Assembly: GCF_002866065.1 (NCBI RefSeq)
Contig: NZ_LNJZ01000008.1
Location: 42,346 to 106,345 of the forward strand
Direction of reading: 5' to 3'
Length of the DNA stretch: 64,000 bases
Source of the DNA: Thiopseudomonas denitrificans
Lineage (GTDB): Bacteria > Pseudomonadota > Gammaproteobacteria > Pseudomonadales > Pseudomonadaceae
Under the pieces are notes generated by a model. That model had not been told where the DNA came from, did no database searches, and saw only the letters and a program-made list of their open reading frames with translations. This document shows positions 35,432 to 45,977 of the stretch, piece by piece. Made by a program: the position numbers and the translations under genes. Every line of letters starts with the position of its first letter. The stretch's first letter is position 1.

Positions 35432-36027
35432 GCCGCCCCCTCCCGTTAGCAGGTATAGAAATTTGGGCGGGAGGGTACCAAGCCATTCTTGATGGCGCAA
35501 TAAGATTAGCGCGTCATAAATCCTGAATTTTCATAGGGTTCGAACACACTCCAAAAACAAAATCTGCCTGAAAAGAGGGGAAACCAATCCACCATTCTGG
35601 TTATCTAAATACAACTCACAGCCCCACCCAGAGCAAGCCTATCGCCCTCTGTCAAGGATCACCGCACAGCTAGGCACAGCAAATATCATAATCCCGAAAG
35701 AATCGTGCAGCTTTGCGCAAGCCGGCTCGCAAAAAAAGCATTTACGTAGTGTTCAATACATTTCGCACAGCCTGTGCTTCCAGCTCCGGGCAACTATCAT
35801 TTTCCTTGCACTCCATGACCGATTACTGTGTTTTACGCCGAAAACAGTTATAAAAATACGCGTTCAGCCCTGCCAATTATTTTTCTATTTTGCGATGAAC
35901 TTCACATAACTACGCTTTCAAAAACAACCCTCCTTGCCAGCGAGAGGTGTTTTGTACAGATGGGAATTCTTCTTGTTTTAAGGTAGAGTGCTGTGCCTTT
36001 ATGAGCTGTAGTCGCATGGAGCCCTAC
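35432..36027. other. AT-rich divergent intergenic region upstream of the giant operon and wzz
   Basis: This 596-bp region is distinctly more AT-rich than its surroundings and must carry both divergent promoters. No convincing gene is seen. GGTAGAGTGCT at 35982-35992, 36 bp before the wzz start, resembles the ops core GGTAGCGTG recognised by RfaH, but the match is short. I could not assign a confident -35/-10 pair. Confidence 0.5.
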
Positions 36028-37305
36028 ATGAACCAACCCGCCCCGACACAACCTGCCATTCATGATGATGAAATCGATCTGTTCGAGCTGGCCCAGGATA
36101 TCTGGCGCGAAAAAGTTCTGGTCGTCATCGTCGGCGCTGTTGTAACTCTGGCCGCACTGGTCTACGCGCTGCTGGCTACACCTGTCTACCAAGCCACCAG
36201 TATTCTCAGGCCCGCACAAATCAAGGATCTTGACGAGCTCAATAGCAGTAAAGTGTACAAACTAAGCCCGGACGAGGCGCTGAACCGGGTCGGTGCCGCG
36301 CTGGAGTCCTATGATGTGCGCTTTGATTTTTTCCGTAGCAACCTCGAACTGTTTGGCCCGTTAATCCACGACAACCGAACATTGGAGCAGAATTTCGAAG
36401 CTCTGAACAAAAACGTCAGGTTACTCCAGCCGGATGCCAAAAAAAGCGATGGCTTCAGCAAGTTTGTAGGATTGCAGCTTGAATATCCGGGTGGTCTGGA
36501 TGGATCAGGCATTGTCAACAAGCTGGTACGGCATGCCATTGATACCGAGCGCGGCAGGCTGGAATCCGACCTCGAAATCGTGATCAAGAACCGGCTGGAA
36601 ACCATCAACAAGCAGCTGACAGAACTACGCACGGGTTATACCACTGAGAAAGAAGCCAAGATTGCGCAGCTCACCGAAAGCGATCGACTGAAGGAGCTGA
36701 AGCTGAAAGATGAGCTGGAAGCCATTCGTCAAACCCTGACCATCAAGCGTGCCAACCGTATCAAACAGCTCGACGAGGCAATTGGTATTGCCGCATCACT
36801 CGGCATCAAGAAGCCCAGCACGCCATCCGGCCTGGGCGTCTCCGAAGCACGGGTTTCTGGCAGTGTGATCAAGACCGAGGTCAACAACCAGCAGCTTCCG
36901 CTTTACTTTATGGGTACCGACGCCCTGCAAGCCGAGAAAGATATTTTGCTGGCCCGAGAGAGCGACGACTTCACCAGTAGCCGTATTGTGGAAATTCTGC
37001 AAGAACTCAAACTGCTGGAACACAACCGGCAAATTGAAATCCTGAAAAACCGTGACAACGAAGATCTGTTTCTTGACGAGCTGGCAGAGAAGCGGCGCGA
37101 AATTGCCCGCCTGAAAAACATCAGCCTGAACCTTGACCAGCTACGTCTCGTGCAGACTGACCAGCTGGCTACGCAATCGCTGGCTCCCATCAAGCCCAAG
37201 AAAACCCTGATCGTCGCCGTTGGCGTAGCACTGGGCGGCATGCTCGGTATCTTTGCCGCACTGGTTCGCAGCGCCATTCGCAAGCGCAAGAGCCGGCAAG
37301 ACTGA
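36028..37305 (+). CDS. wzz: Wzz-family polysaccharide chain-length determinant protein
   Basis: This inner-membrane polysaccharide co-polymerase sets the O-antigen or related polymer chain length. The 425-residue protein has membrane helices at about 33-53 (VLVVIVGAVVTLAALVYALL) and about 394-414 (TLIVAVGVALGGMLGIFAAL). They flank a large periplasmic, mostly helical domain with coiled-coil stretches (LTELRTGYTTEKEAKIAQL). Start 36028 is chosen because GGAG is seven bases upstream; the open frame begins earlier without support. No O-antigen genes are adjacent, so it is an orphan here, divergent from the giant surface-protein operon. Confidence 0.88.
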   Translation: MNQPAPTQPAIHDDEIDLFELAQDIWREKVLVVIVGAVVTLAALVYALLATPVYQATSILRPAQIKDLDELNSSKVYKLSPDEALNRVGAALESYDVRFDFFRSNLELFGPLIHDNRTLEQNFEALNKNVRLLQPDAKKSDGFSKFVGLQLEYPGGLDGSGIVNKLVRHAIDTERGRLESDLEIVIKNRLETINKQLTELRTGYTTEKEAKIAQLTESDRLKELKLKDELEAIRQTLTIKRANRIKQLDEAIGIAASLGIKKPSTPSGLGVSEARVSGSVIKTEVNNQQLPLYFMGTDALQAEKDILLARESDDFTSSRIVEILQELKLLEHNRQIEILKNRDNEDLFLDELAEKRREIARLKNISLNLDQLRLVQTDQLATQSLAPIKPKKTLIVAVGVALGGMLGIFAALVRSAIRKRKSRQD

Positions 37306-37487
37306 CCTCCTCGTGTCCTGCTTCTTCACGCTGGACACTACAGGAAGCATGCAGGCGGACTAACGGGGCGGGCACAGGGACCGAATGCACGCCGAATTGT
37401 GGCGGCTTGCAAAATGCGGCTATACACGCGCGGCAAAAGCGGCTAGATTGCCAGCACAAGGATTGCCACACCCAGGGAGGGAGCCGC

Positions 37488-38474
37488 ATGAGCCGTACAC
37501 ACGATACCGGCTACAAGGAGCTGTTCAGTCACCCCGAGTTTGTCGAGGCGCTGCTGGATGGCTTCATTCCACACCAGATCAGCAGTCTGCTGGACTATTC
37601 CAGCCTGCAAAGCCATCCCGGCCACTACATCACGCCGCTGTTTGACGAGAAAATCGAAGACGCGGTCTGGTCATTGCGCTTTCGGGAACCCGGCGGACCA
37701 AGGCTGTATCTGTATATTCTGCTGGAGTTCCAGTCCACGGTAGACGCAACCATGGCGCTGCGCATGCTGCATTACAGCGCGTCGTTTTATCATCAGTTAC
37801 TGAAAGAAAAAAAGTTCAGCAATCACAACCTGCCGGCGGTATTTCCGGTGGTGTTGTACAACGGTGAGCGCGGCTGGACTGCCGCCCGCGACATGCAGGC
37901 GATGGTGCAGCCGGTGCCGGAATTTTTGCACTATTACCAGCCACGCCAGGGTTATTACCTGCTGGATGTCCGCCACAGCCCGGATCAGCCACAGCCCGGC
38001 AATGACAACCTGTTGCAGCTGGTGTTTAATGTGGAAAACGCCATGACCGCAGAGGATATGCAACGGGTAGCTGTGCAACTGGCCGAGGGCGTCAGGAGTC
38101 ACAAGGACAGGGAGCGTGTTGATCGCATACTGACCCGCTGGTTCAAGCGTTACCTGCATGCCCACCGCATAACAATAGATTTTACAGCAGCCAACCGGCT
38201 GCAGGAGATACCGCCCATGTTGAGCGATCGAGTTGATACCTGGTTTGAACAATGGAAACGGGAGGGGCTGGAGGAAGGACGCGAGGAAGGACGTGCCGAA
38301 GGCCAAGTCAAAGGCCAGGCCAAAACCCTTGGCAAACAGCTGCAGCTGAAATTTGGGCAGCTGCCGGATGCCATCAGCCAAAAACTGCAACAAGCCAGCG
38401 AAGCCGAACTGGACCTGTGGACCGAGCGGATACTGTTTGCCGAGAGCCTGGATGCCGTGTTTACAGCAGGTTGA
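37488..38474 (+). CDS. Rpn-family recombination-promoting nuclease / PF04754 putative transposase
   Basis: The 328-residue protein matches Rpn (RpnA-type) DNA endonucleases, formerly called transposase-31. The N-terminus HDTGYKELFSHPEFVEALLDGF is diagnostic. PD-(D/E)xK-like residues are FDEKIEDAVW and YILLEFQS, an ExQ variant usual for the family. The C-terminal Glu/Gly/Lys-rich segment (EGREEGRAEGQVKGQ) and following helix are typical. GGGAGG precedes ATG 37488. Rpn proteins promote RecA-independent recombination and some are linked to phage defence; they are not true transposases. No inverted repeats or target duplication surround it. Confidence 0.88.
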   Translation: MSRTHDTGYKELFSHPEFVEALLDGFIPHQISSLLDYSSLQSHPGHYITPLFDEKIEDAVWSLRFREPGGPRLYLYILLEFQSTVDATMALRMLHYSASFYHQLLKEKKFSNHNLPAVFPVVLYNGERGWTAARDMQAMVQPVPEFLHYYQPRQGYYLLDVRHSPDQPQPGNDNLLQLVFNVENAMTAEDMQRVAVQLAEGVRSHKDRERVDRILTRWFKRYLHAHRITIDFTAANRLQEIPPMLSDRVDTWFEQWKREGLEEGREEGRAEGQVKGQAKTLGKQLQLKFGQLPDAISQKLQQASEAELDLWTERILFAESLDAVFTAG

Positions 38475-38506
38475 CTGAACAGTTTTGTTGCTGCACCCGC
38501 ACCGTC

Positions 38507-38538
38507 AATAAAACAAGGAGGCCAGCGGCCTCCTTGTT
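38507..38538 (-). terminator. Intrinsic terminator of the pot operon
   Basis: On the minus strand an 11-bp stem ACAAGGAGGCC/GGCCTCCTTGT with a 3-nt loop is followed by TTTTATT. It lies 5 bp after the potI stop and may also end rpn transcription from the other side. Confidence 0.9.
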
Positions 38539-38542
38539 GCGT

Positions 38543-39415
38543 TCAGGGTCCGAGCCGCACGGCGGCACTGGCCCGTTCCAGCGCTTCGATCTGTTTGCTT
38601 GACCTGCGCCGTTTCTCTTCCTTGTTGCGGGTAAAGAACCAGACCAGAAAGGTGGCCAGCGACACCACCAGCAGGATCAGGCTGGCCACGGCGTTGATTT
38701 CCGGTTTCACGCCAAGACGCACGGCAGAGAAGATCTCCATCGGCAAGGTGGTGGAGCCCGGCCCGGAGACGAAGCTGGCCAGTACCAGGTCGTCCAGCGA
38801 CAGGGCAAACGCCATCATGAAGCCCGCCGCCAGCGAGGGCACTATCATGGGTACGGTGATCAGGAAGAATACCTGCCAGGGGCGTGCGCCCAGATCCATC
38901 GCCGCCTCTTCCATGGAGCGGTCCAGCTCGCGCAGGCGCGCCGCCACAATCACCGCCACATAGGCGGTGCTGAAGGTGGTGTGGGCAATCCAGATGGTGA
39001 TGACGCCACGCTCCATCGGCCAGCCGATCAGCTGGGCCATGGCGACAAACAGCAGCAACAATGACAGGCCGGTGATCACCTCGGGCATGACCAGCGGTGC
39101 GGTAACCAGCCCGCCAAACAACGTGCGCCCGCGGAAATGCTTGATGCGGGTCAGCACCAGCGCGGCCAGCGTGCCCAGCGCGGTGGCGGCAATGGCGGTG
39201 TAGCTGGCGATTTCCAGCGAACGCAGTACCGAGCCCATCAGCTGCTTGTTGTCGAGCAGGCCGGCGTACCATTTGGTCGACCAGCCGCCCCATACCGTCA
39301 CCAGCCGCGAAGCATTGAAGGAGTAGATCACCAGCACCAGCATGGGCACATAGATGAACAGCAGGCCCATCACCAGCATGAAGCGGGAGAAGCTGTATTT
39401 TTTCAGAAATTCCAT
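38543..39415 (-). CDS. potI: Polyamine ABC transporter permease (PotI type)
   Basis: This is the second inner-membrane permease of a putrescine/spermidine-type importer. It has 290 residues and about six membrane helices. The ABC-permease EAA loop is visible (EEAAMDLGARPWQVFFLITVPMIVPS). The start at 39415 (MEFLKKYSFSRFMLVMG) is the natural N-terminus; the frame continues upstream only through tandem repeats. The Shine-Dalgarno is weak. It is separated from potH by 544 bp of repeats, unusual for genes of one transporter. Confidence 0.93.
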   Translation of the reverse strand: MEFLKKYSFSRFMLVMGLLFIYVPMLVLVIYSFNASRLVTVWGGWSTKWYAGLLDNKQLMGSVLRSLEIASYTAIAATALGTLAALVLTRIKHFRGRTLFGGLVTAPLVMPEVITGLSLLLLFVAMAQLIGWPMERGVITIWIAHTTFSTAYVAVIVAARLRELDRSMEEAAMDLGARPWQVFFLITVPMIVPSLAAGFMMAFALSLDDLVLASFVSGPGSTTLPMEIFSAVRLGVKPEINAVASLILLVVSLATFLVWFFTRNKEEKRRRSSKQIEALERASAAVRLGP

Positions 39416-39959
39416 AAGCAAATACTCAAAAACTGTAGGTGCGAATTCATTCGCACATTTTTGACAAACATTTTGTGCGAACGTATGAGCACCTACATTG
39501 ATTCCCCGTTTATGTGTGCGAATGAATTCGCACCGCCATAAATGTCCCAAGCCGCTAATGCCTGACACAACACCCCGCCAAACCCTGACACCGCAGTGTG
39601 CGAACGTATGAGCACCGACATTGATTCCCCGTTCATGTGTCCGAATGAATTCGCACCGCCATAAATGTCCCAAGCCGCTAATGCCTGACACAACACCCCG
39701 CCAAACCCTGACACCGCAGTGTGCGAACGTATGAGCACCGACATTGATTCCCCGTTCATGTGTCCGAATGAATTCGCACCGCCATAAATGTCCCAAGCCG
39801 CTAATGCCTGACACAACACCCCGCCAAACCCTGACACCGCAGTGTGCGAACGTATGAGCACCGACATTGATTCCCCGTTCATGTGTGCGAATGAATTCGC
39901 ACCTACATTGATTCCCCGTTCATGTGTGCGAATGAATTCGCACCTACAATTTCCTGCCC
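39416..39959. repeat. 123-bp tandem array with REPs between potH and potI
   Basis: The marker CGAACGTATG occurs at 39478, 39601, 39724 and 39847, an exact 123-bp period, giving three full units and a partial fourth. Each unit holds a degenerate REP, the phrase ATTGATTCCCCGTTCATGTG, a GCGAATGAATTCGC-type REP half and a 60-bp block running from ATAAATGTCCCAAGCC to CCTGACACCGCAG. A GTAGGTGCGAAT REP lies at 39435-39456. The 60-bp block recurs in a palindrome at 42394-42484. The period is a multiple of three, so long reading frames appear, but they have no coding support. Confidence 0.9.
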
Positions 39960-40871
39960 CTAGCTCTCCAGCTCTTTGGCCTGGGTGCGGTTAAACAGCA
40001 CAATCGGGATGATCAGGATCAGCAGCATCACCACCGCCAGCGCCGAAGCCACCGGCCAGTCGCGGTTGTTGAAGAACTCCTGCCACAGCACTTTACCGAT
40101 CATCAGGGTTTCCGGGCCGCCGAGCAGCTCGGGAATGACGAACTCGCCCACCACCGGGATGAACACCAGCATGCAGCCGGTGATGATGCCGCCCCTGGAC
40201 AGCGGGAAGGTGATCTTCCAGAAGGTGGTATGGCGCCGTGCACCCAGGTCCGCAGCAGCTTCCAGCAGCGACAGGTCATGCTTGGCCAGGTTGGCGTACA
40301 GCGGCAGCACCATGAACGGCAGGTAGGCATAAACAATGCCGATATACACCGCAATATTGGTGTTGAGGATCTGCAACGGCTCGCTGATCAGCCCGGTCCA
40401 GAGCAGGAAGTTATTCAAAATACCGTTATTGCTGAGGATGCCCATCCAGGCATAGACGCGGATCAGCAGCGCGGTCCAGGTCGGCATCATGATCAGCAGC
40501 AGCCACACCGGGCGCATCGGCTCACTGGAGCGGGCAATGGCGTAGGCCATCGGGTAGCCGACCAGCAGACACAAAAAGGTGCTGACCAGTGCGATTTTCA
40601 CCGAGCCCAGATAGGCGGCGACGTACAGTTTGTCCTCGCTGAGCAGGATGTAGTTGCCCAGATTGAGCAGCACGGTCAGCTGCTGGTCGGCCCATTCAAC
40701 CAGGCTGGTATAGGGCGGAATGGCAATATCCGCCTCAGCAAAACTGATCTTGAGGATGATGCCAAACGGCAGCAGGAAAAATACCAGCAGCCACAAAAAG
40801 GGCACGCCAATCAGCGCATGGCGGCCCTTGGGCAGCCAGCGGCGCAGGTGCAGTCCGGTCAGGCTTTTCAT
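39960..40871 (-). CDS. potH: Polyamine ABC transporter permease (PotH type)
   Basis: This is the first permease of the polyamine importer, with 303 residues. It has an N-terminal cytoplasmic arginine-rich start, a first membrane helix GVPFLWLLVFFLLPFGIIL and about six helices in all. The EAA loop is LEAAADLGARRHTTFWKITFPLSRGG. The ATG overlaps the potG stop by 4 bp (ATGA), so translation is coupled to the ATPase. Confidence 0.95.
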   Translation of the reverse strand: MKSLTGLHLRRWLPKGRHALIGVPFLWLLVFFLLPFGIILKISFAEADIAIPPYTSLVEWADQQLTVLLNLGNYILLSEDKLYVAAYLGSVKIALVSTFLCLLVGYPMAYAIARSSEPMRPVWLLLIMMPTWTALLIRVYAWMGILSNNGILNNFLLWTGLISEPLQILNTNIAVYIGIVYAYLPFMVLPLYANLAKHDLSLLEAAADLGARRHTTFWKITFPLSRGGIITGCMLVFIPVVGEFVIPELLGGPETLMIGKVLWQEFFNNRDWPVASALAVVMLLILIIPIVLFNRTQAKELES

Positions 40872-42022
40872 TGCTGGAATACCACGCCGCTGTCATCGAC
40901 CCAGTGGACAAACACCTCGTCATCCCAGGTCGGGCGTTTCACATTGCGCTCGGAGTTGGCCATGAAGGCCTGGGCGATCTTGCCCGATGGCAGCTCGACG
41001 TAATACACGGAGTGGCCGCCCAGATAGGCGATATCGTGCACGGTGGCGGTGCTCCAGTTGTATTCTTCGTACTCCAGGTCTTCGGGTTTTTCGCTACACA
41101 GCAGCAGTTTTTCCGGACGCAGGGCGAAGGTGACGCGTTTGTTCTCTTCACGCGAGGCGATACCGTGACCAATGTAGATCGGCAGCGGCAGGTCCGGACA
41201 GGCGATGATGGCGTGGTCCGGCTCTTCAACGATCAGCTCGCCGTCAAACAGGTTCACGTTGCCGATGAACTCGCACACCATGCGGTTGGCCGGGGTTTCG
41301 TAGATGTCCACCGGCGAGCCGACCTGCTCGATCCAGCCCTGGTTCATGATGGCGATGCGCTCGGCCATGGTCATGGCTTCTTCCTGGTCGTGGGTCACCA
41401 TCACGCAGGTCACACCGACACGCTCGATGATTTCCACCAGCTCCAGCTGCATTTGCGAGCGCAGCTTCTTGTCCAGCGCGCCCATGGGTTCATCCAGCAA
41501 CAGCAGCTTGGGCCGCTTGGCCAGCGAACGGGCCAGTGCCACGCGCTGACGCTGCCCGCCGGACAGCTGGTGCGGTTTGCGCTTGGCGTATTTGGTCATG
41601 TGTACCAGACGCAGCATTTGGTCGACACGCTCCTGGATTTCCTCTTTCGGCAGGCCGTCCTGCTTGAGGCCAAAGGCGATGTTCTGCTCGACGTTCATGT
41701 GCGGGAACAGTGCATAGGACTGGAACATCATGTTGATCGGCCGCTCGTAGGGCGGCATGTCGGTGATGTCGACGCCATCGAGGTAGATCTTGCCTTCGGT
41801 GGGGGTTTCAAACCCGGCCAGCATGCGCAGCAAAGTGGACTTGCCGGAGCCGGAACCACCGAGCAGGGCAAAGATTTCGCCCTTGTTGATCTTGATGCTG
41901 ACTTCATCCACGGCCACGGTGTCGCCAAAGCTCTTGGAGACCTTCTTGATTTCCACCAGAACGTCTTTGGGCTTTTGCATGTTGGCCAGCGCTTTTTTAT
42001 ATGCGCCCGAAGGTATTGCCAT
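40868..42022 (-). CDS. potG: Polyamine ABC transporter ATP-binding protein (PotG type)
   Basis: This 384-residue ATPase of a polyamine importer has Walker A GGSGSGKST (about residue 56), a Q-loop in MMFQSYALFPHM, signature LSGGQRQRVALARSLA, Walker B LLLLDEPMGALD, and the H-loop MVTHDQEEA. The C-terminal TOBE-type regulatory domain covers about 285-384. The start is ATG 42022, and the N-terminal extension MAIPSGAYKKALANMQ resembles Pot/Spu ATPases. It is coupled to potH. Upstream lie 481 bp of repeats and then the substrate-binding-protein gene. Confidence 0.96.
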   Translation of the reverse strand: MAIPSGAYKKALANMQKPKDVLVEIKKVSKSFGDTVAVDEVSIKINKGEIFALLGGSGSGKSTLLRMLAGFETPTEGKIYLDGVDITDMPPYERPINMMFQSYALFPHMNVEQNIAFGLKQDGLPKEEIQERVDQMLRLVHMTKYAKRKPHQLSGGQRQRVALARSLAKRPKLLLLDEPMGALDKKLRSQMQLELVEIIERVGVTCVMVTHDQEEAMTMAERIAIMNQGWIEQVGSPVDIYETPANRMVCEFIGNVNLFDGELIVEEPDHAIIACPDLPLPIYIGHGIASREENKRVTFALRPEKLLLCSEKPEDLEYEEYNWSTATVHDIAYLGGHSVYYVELPSGKIAQAFMANSERNVKRPTWDDEVFVHWVDDSGVVFQQ

Positions 42023-42098
42023 GTGGTTTTCTCTTTAAATGTGTTCAGGGGTGTTTTTTGTTACGGGTTGCTAGGGTCTGGTTTTAGTGTTGGCGGCT

Positions 42099-42195
42099 GA
42101 CGGGGTGGATAGCTGCAAAGACGCCGCGAGTACGTCCATGTAGGCTCCCGGTCGCCATCCATGGCGACCAAGGCTTTGCTGCCACCCACCCCGTC
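42099..42195. repeat. Nested palindromic element, copy 3 (potF/potG spacer)
   Basis: The outer stem GACGGGGTGG (42099-42108) pairs perfectly with CCACCCCGTC (42186-42195). The core ACGCCGCGAGTACGTCC then TGTAGGCTC and inner hairpin GGTCGCCAT-CC-ATGGCGACC follow the plan of the copies at 4371 and 5356. The rest of the 42023-42393 stretch contains no recognisable gene. Confidence 0.8.
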
Positions 42196-42393
42196 ATCCG
42201 CAGATAGTCCGTGTGTGTCGCAACCCTTTTTTGGGGGAGGGTTGGGGCGGCTTTGCCGCCCTGCTGTCGCTTCTTCAGCCCTTGCCCACAGCTGTCATTC
42301 TGCATCAGGCACAGCACCATGCCTGCAACCAACTTGCGACAGCATCCCGCCGCAAGGCGGGACCCAATCCCTCCACCCGCTCAAGGTAGATTC

Positions 42394-42484
42394 GGGTTTG
42401 GCGGGGTGTTGTGTCAGGCATTAGCGGCTTGGGACATTTATGGCCCGAGCCAGCGTCAGCCTGATGCAACACCCCGCCAAACCC
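42394..42484. repeat. 26-bp inverted repeat sharing sequence with the 123-bp array
   Basis: The arms are 42394-42419 and 42459-42484, complementary at 24 of 26 positions, around a 39-nt centre that contains the inverse of the array block (TTAGCGGCTTGGGACATTTAT). It lies just before the stop end of the potF-like gene. Confidence 0.8.
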
Positions 42485-42503
42485 TGACACCGCAGAGCAA
42501 AAA

Positions 42504-43901
<1,398 letters not shown>

Positions 43902-44999
43902 TCACTTGCCTGATTTGATCTTGGTCCAGCTACGGGTCATCGCACGCTGGCCCTTGGCCGACAGGTCCGGGAAGGCATACAGCTTCTTCAGCATCTCGTC
44001 ACTCGGATAGATGCCCGGATCATTGCGGTACTCCTCGTCCACCAGCGGTGTCGCCGCGCTGTTGGCGTTGGGGAACTGCAGGTAGTTGGTCAGGTCCGCC
44101 ATCACCTGCGGCTGCAGCAGGTAGTTGATGAACTCGTGGGCTTCCTTGACGTTTTTCGCGTCAGCCGGAATGCCGACCATGTCAAAGAAGGTACCCGCAC
44201 CCTCTTGCGGGATCTGATACTCGACTTTTACCTTGCCGGTACCCTCTTCTGCCCGCGCCTTGCTCTGGTAGATGTCGCCGGAGTAACCCACTGCCACACA
44301 GATATTGCCGTTGGCCAGGTCCGAAATGTATTTGGACGAGTGGAAATAGGTAATGTACGGACGCACCTTCAGCAGCAGCTCTTCAGCCTGCTTGATGTGC
44401 TCCGGATTTTCGCTTTCAGGTGGCAGGCCCAGATAGTACATGGCCGCCGGGATCATCTCGGTCGGCGAGTCCAGCAGGGCGATACCGCACTCGTGCAGCT
44501 TGGCGGCATATTCCGGGTTGAAGATCAGCTCCCAGCTGTCGACGGCAACGTCGCCCAGCACGGTCTTGACCTTGTCCGGATTGTAGCCAATGCCGATCGA
44601 GCCCCACATGTAGGGAATGGAGTACTGGTTGCCCGGGTCGCTGACTTCCAGGGTTTTCAGCAGGTCGGCATTCAGGTTGTCCCACTGCGGCAGCTGGCTG
44701 CGGTCCAGTTTCTGGTACACGCCGGCCTTGATCTGCTTGGCCAGGAAGGGGTTGGACGGCACCACGATGTCATAACCGGAGTGGCCGGACAGCAGCTTGG
44801 CTTCCAGCACTTCGTTGTTGTCGTAGACATCAAACACCACCTTGATGCCGCTCTGCTTTTCAAAGTTGCTGATGGTGTCCGGGGCCACGTAGTCCGACCA
44901 GTGATACACGTGCAACACGCGCTCGTCGGCGGCCTGCACCTGAGCGGTGACGGCAACGGTCAGTGAAAGGGCAGCAAAGGGAATAAAACGCTTTTTCAC
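43902..44999 (-). CDS. Second periplasmic polyamine-binding protein (PotF-like)
   Basis: This 365-residue binding protein is related to the neighbouring PotF but clearly diverged. A signal peptide ends near [21 protein letters not shown]. Family motifs are [33 protein letters not shown] and [17 protein letters not shown]. The Asn of the YNWSDY ligand motif is His here, so the polyamine preference may differ. The GTG start at 44999 has AGGAG eight bases upstream; the long 5' frame has no similarity. It is probably the first gene of the pot operon. Confidence 0.88.
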   Translation of the reverse strand: MKKRFIPFAALSLTVAVTAQVQAADERVLHVYHWSDYVAPDTISNFEKQSGIKVVFDVYDNNEVLEAKLLSGHSGYDIVVPSNPFLAKQIKAGVYQKLDRSQLPQWDNLNADLLKTLEVSDPGNQYSIPYMWGSIGIGYNPDKVKTVLGDVAVDSWELIFNPEYAAKLHECGIALLDSPTEMIPAAMYYLGLPPESENPEHIKQAEELLLKVRPYITYFHSSKYISDLANGNICVAVGYSGDIYQSKARAEEGTGKVKVEYQIPQEGAGTFFDMVGIPADAKNVKEAHEFINYLLQPQVMADLTNYLQFPNANSAATPLVDEEYRNDPGIYPSDEMLKKLYAFPDLSAKGQRAMTRSWTKIKSGK

Positions 45000-45464
45000 G
45001 CGCACAGCTCCTGTATCCAGTCTGTAAAACCGCCGGGGCACGGCGGACAATAATCTGCCCGGTCTTCGGGCAAAGCAGTGTTTTAACAAAAACAAGCTTT
45101 TGTGACTGTAACACCCTGCCGCCGACAGCTGATGCGTGGTGGCAACCGCAACCCCTGTGCGGCTTGTTTACATTCAGAAAATCTTGTTCACAGACCCGGC
45201 GTGCCTTTTCCCTGGTAGCCGATAGCAGCAAATACCTGCGCTTATTAAGACAGTGCCGGCAGGCTGTTGGACCGCCATGCCGACAAGGCCGTATAAAATA
45301 CGCGCTATTGCAGCGTATCGCAAGCAGGCGGAATATTTTCCGACGACTGACCGTTTGTCAGCTACCGATGTACCCTGACCGGGGTTATCTATACAATACG
45401 CAACTATTTTATTATTACCTGCACCGGGTAAAAACCACCGAAGCTTCAACCTGAGGAGAGACAC
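45000..45464. other. Divergent promoter region between the polyamine operon and cytochrome c'
   Basis: This 465-bp stretch has no gene or repeat that I can support. It becomes AT-rich toward the cytochrome c' start, with a TATACAAT-type -10 candidate near 45389-45397 but no convincing -35. Confidence 0.45.
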
Positions 45465-45929
45465 ATGAAGAAAATCGTACTGGGCAGTCTGTCTGCCATT
45501 GCGCTGGCCACCAGCCTGAACGCCTTTGCCATGGATGCCGAGGAAGCCATCGAATTCCGTCAGGCCGGCTACAAGTTCATGGCCTGGAACATGGCCAAGA
45601 TCAAGGCCATGGCCATTGACGGCGACGTCGAGTGGAACCCGCAACAGGTCCAGGCCGCTGCCAACAGCATTGCCGCCACTGCCAACTCCGGCATGGGCGC
45701 GCTGTTCATTCCCGGCACCGAGAAAAACGTCGGCAACACCAAAACCCGCGTCAAGCCGGAAATGTTCACCGATATTGAAGGCGTGACCGAAGTCGGCATG
45801 GCCTTCCACAAGGCCGCCACCGAGCTGGCTGCCGCTGCCGAAACCGGTGACAAGGCCACTGTGGCCAAGGCATTCGGTGCAGCCGGCCAGAGCTGCAAAG
45901 GCTGTCACGACAAGTTCCGTATGGACTGA
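45465..45929 (+). CDS. cycP: Cytochrome c' (class II)
   Basis: This is a periplasmic class II cytochrome c, a four-helix bundle with C-terminal heme. It has 154 residues including a signal peptide (to NAFA, mature MDAEEAIEFRQ). The heme site CKGCH is ten residues from the end, as usual. GAGGAG precedes the ATG. Cytochromes c' bind nitric oxide and are linked to NO tolerance; that role is inferred from the family. It is convergent with a membrane cytochrome b gene, a frequent partner, with a large palindrome between them. Confidence 0.93.
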   Translation: MKKIVLGSLSAIALATSLNAFAMDAEEAIEFRQAGYKFMAWNMAKIKAMAIDGDVEWNPQQVQAAANSIAATANSGMGALFIPGTEKNVGNTKTRVKPEMFTDIEGVTEVGMAFHKAATELAAAAETGDKATVAKAFGAAGQSCKGCHDKFRMD

Positions 45930-45940
45930 TTTGCCCTGCG

Positions 45941-45977
45941 CAACAAAAAATCCGGCCTCGTGCCGGATTTTTTGTTG
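45941..45977 (+). terminator. Terminator of cycP
   Basis: A perfect 15-bp stem with arms CAACAAAAAATCCGG and CCGGATTTTTTGTTG and a 7-nt loop starts 11 bp after the cycP stop, with T6 in the descending arm. It is symmetrical and can act on both strands. Confidence 0.88.

Noticed and set aside
37488..38474. Rpn gene as an insertion sequence transposase
   Set aside because: The old family name is transposase-31, but there are no terminal inverted repeats or target duplications, and characterised members are nucleases.
39493..39882. Open frames of 129 codons and more through the potH-potI repeat array
   Set aside because: The frame is open only because the 123-bp period is a multiple of three. 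The translation is the same peptide repeated, with no start site or similarity.
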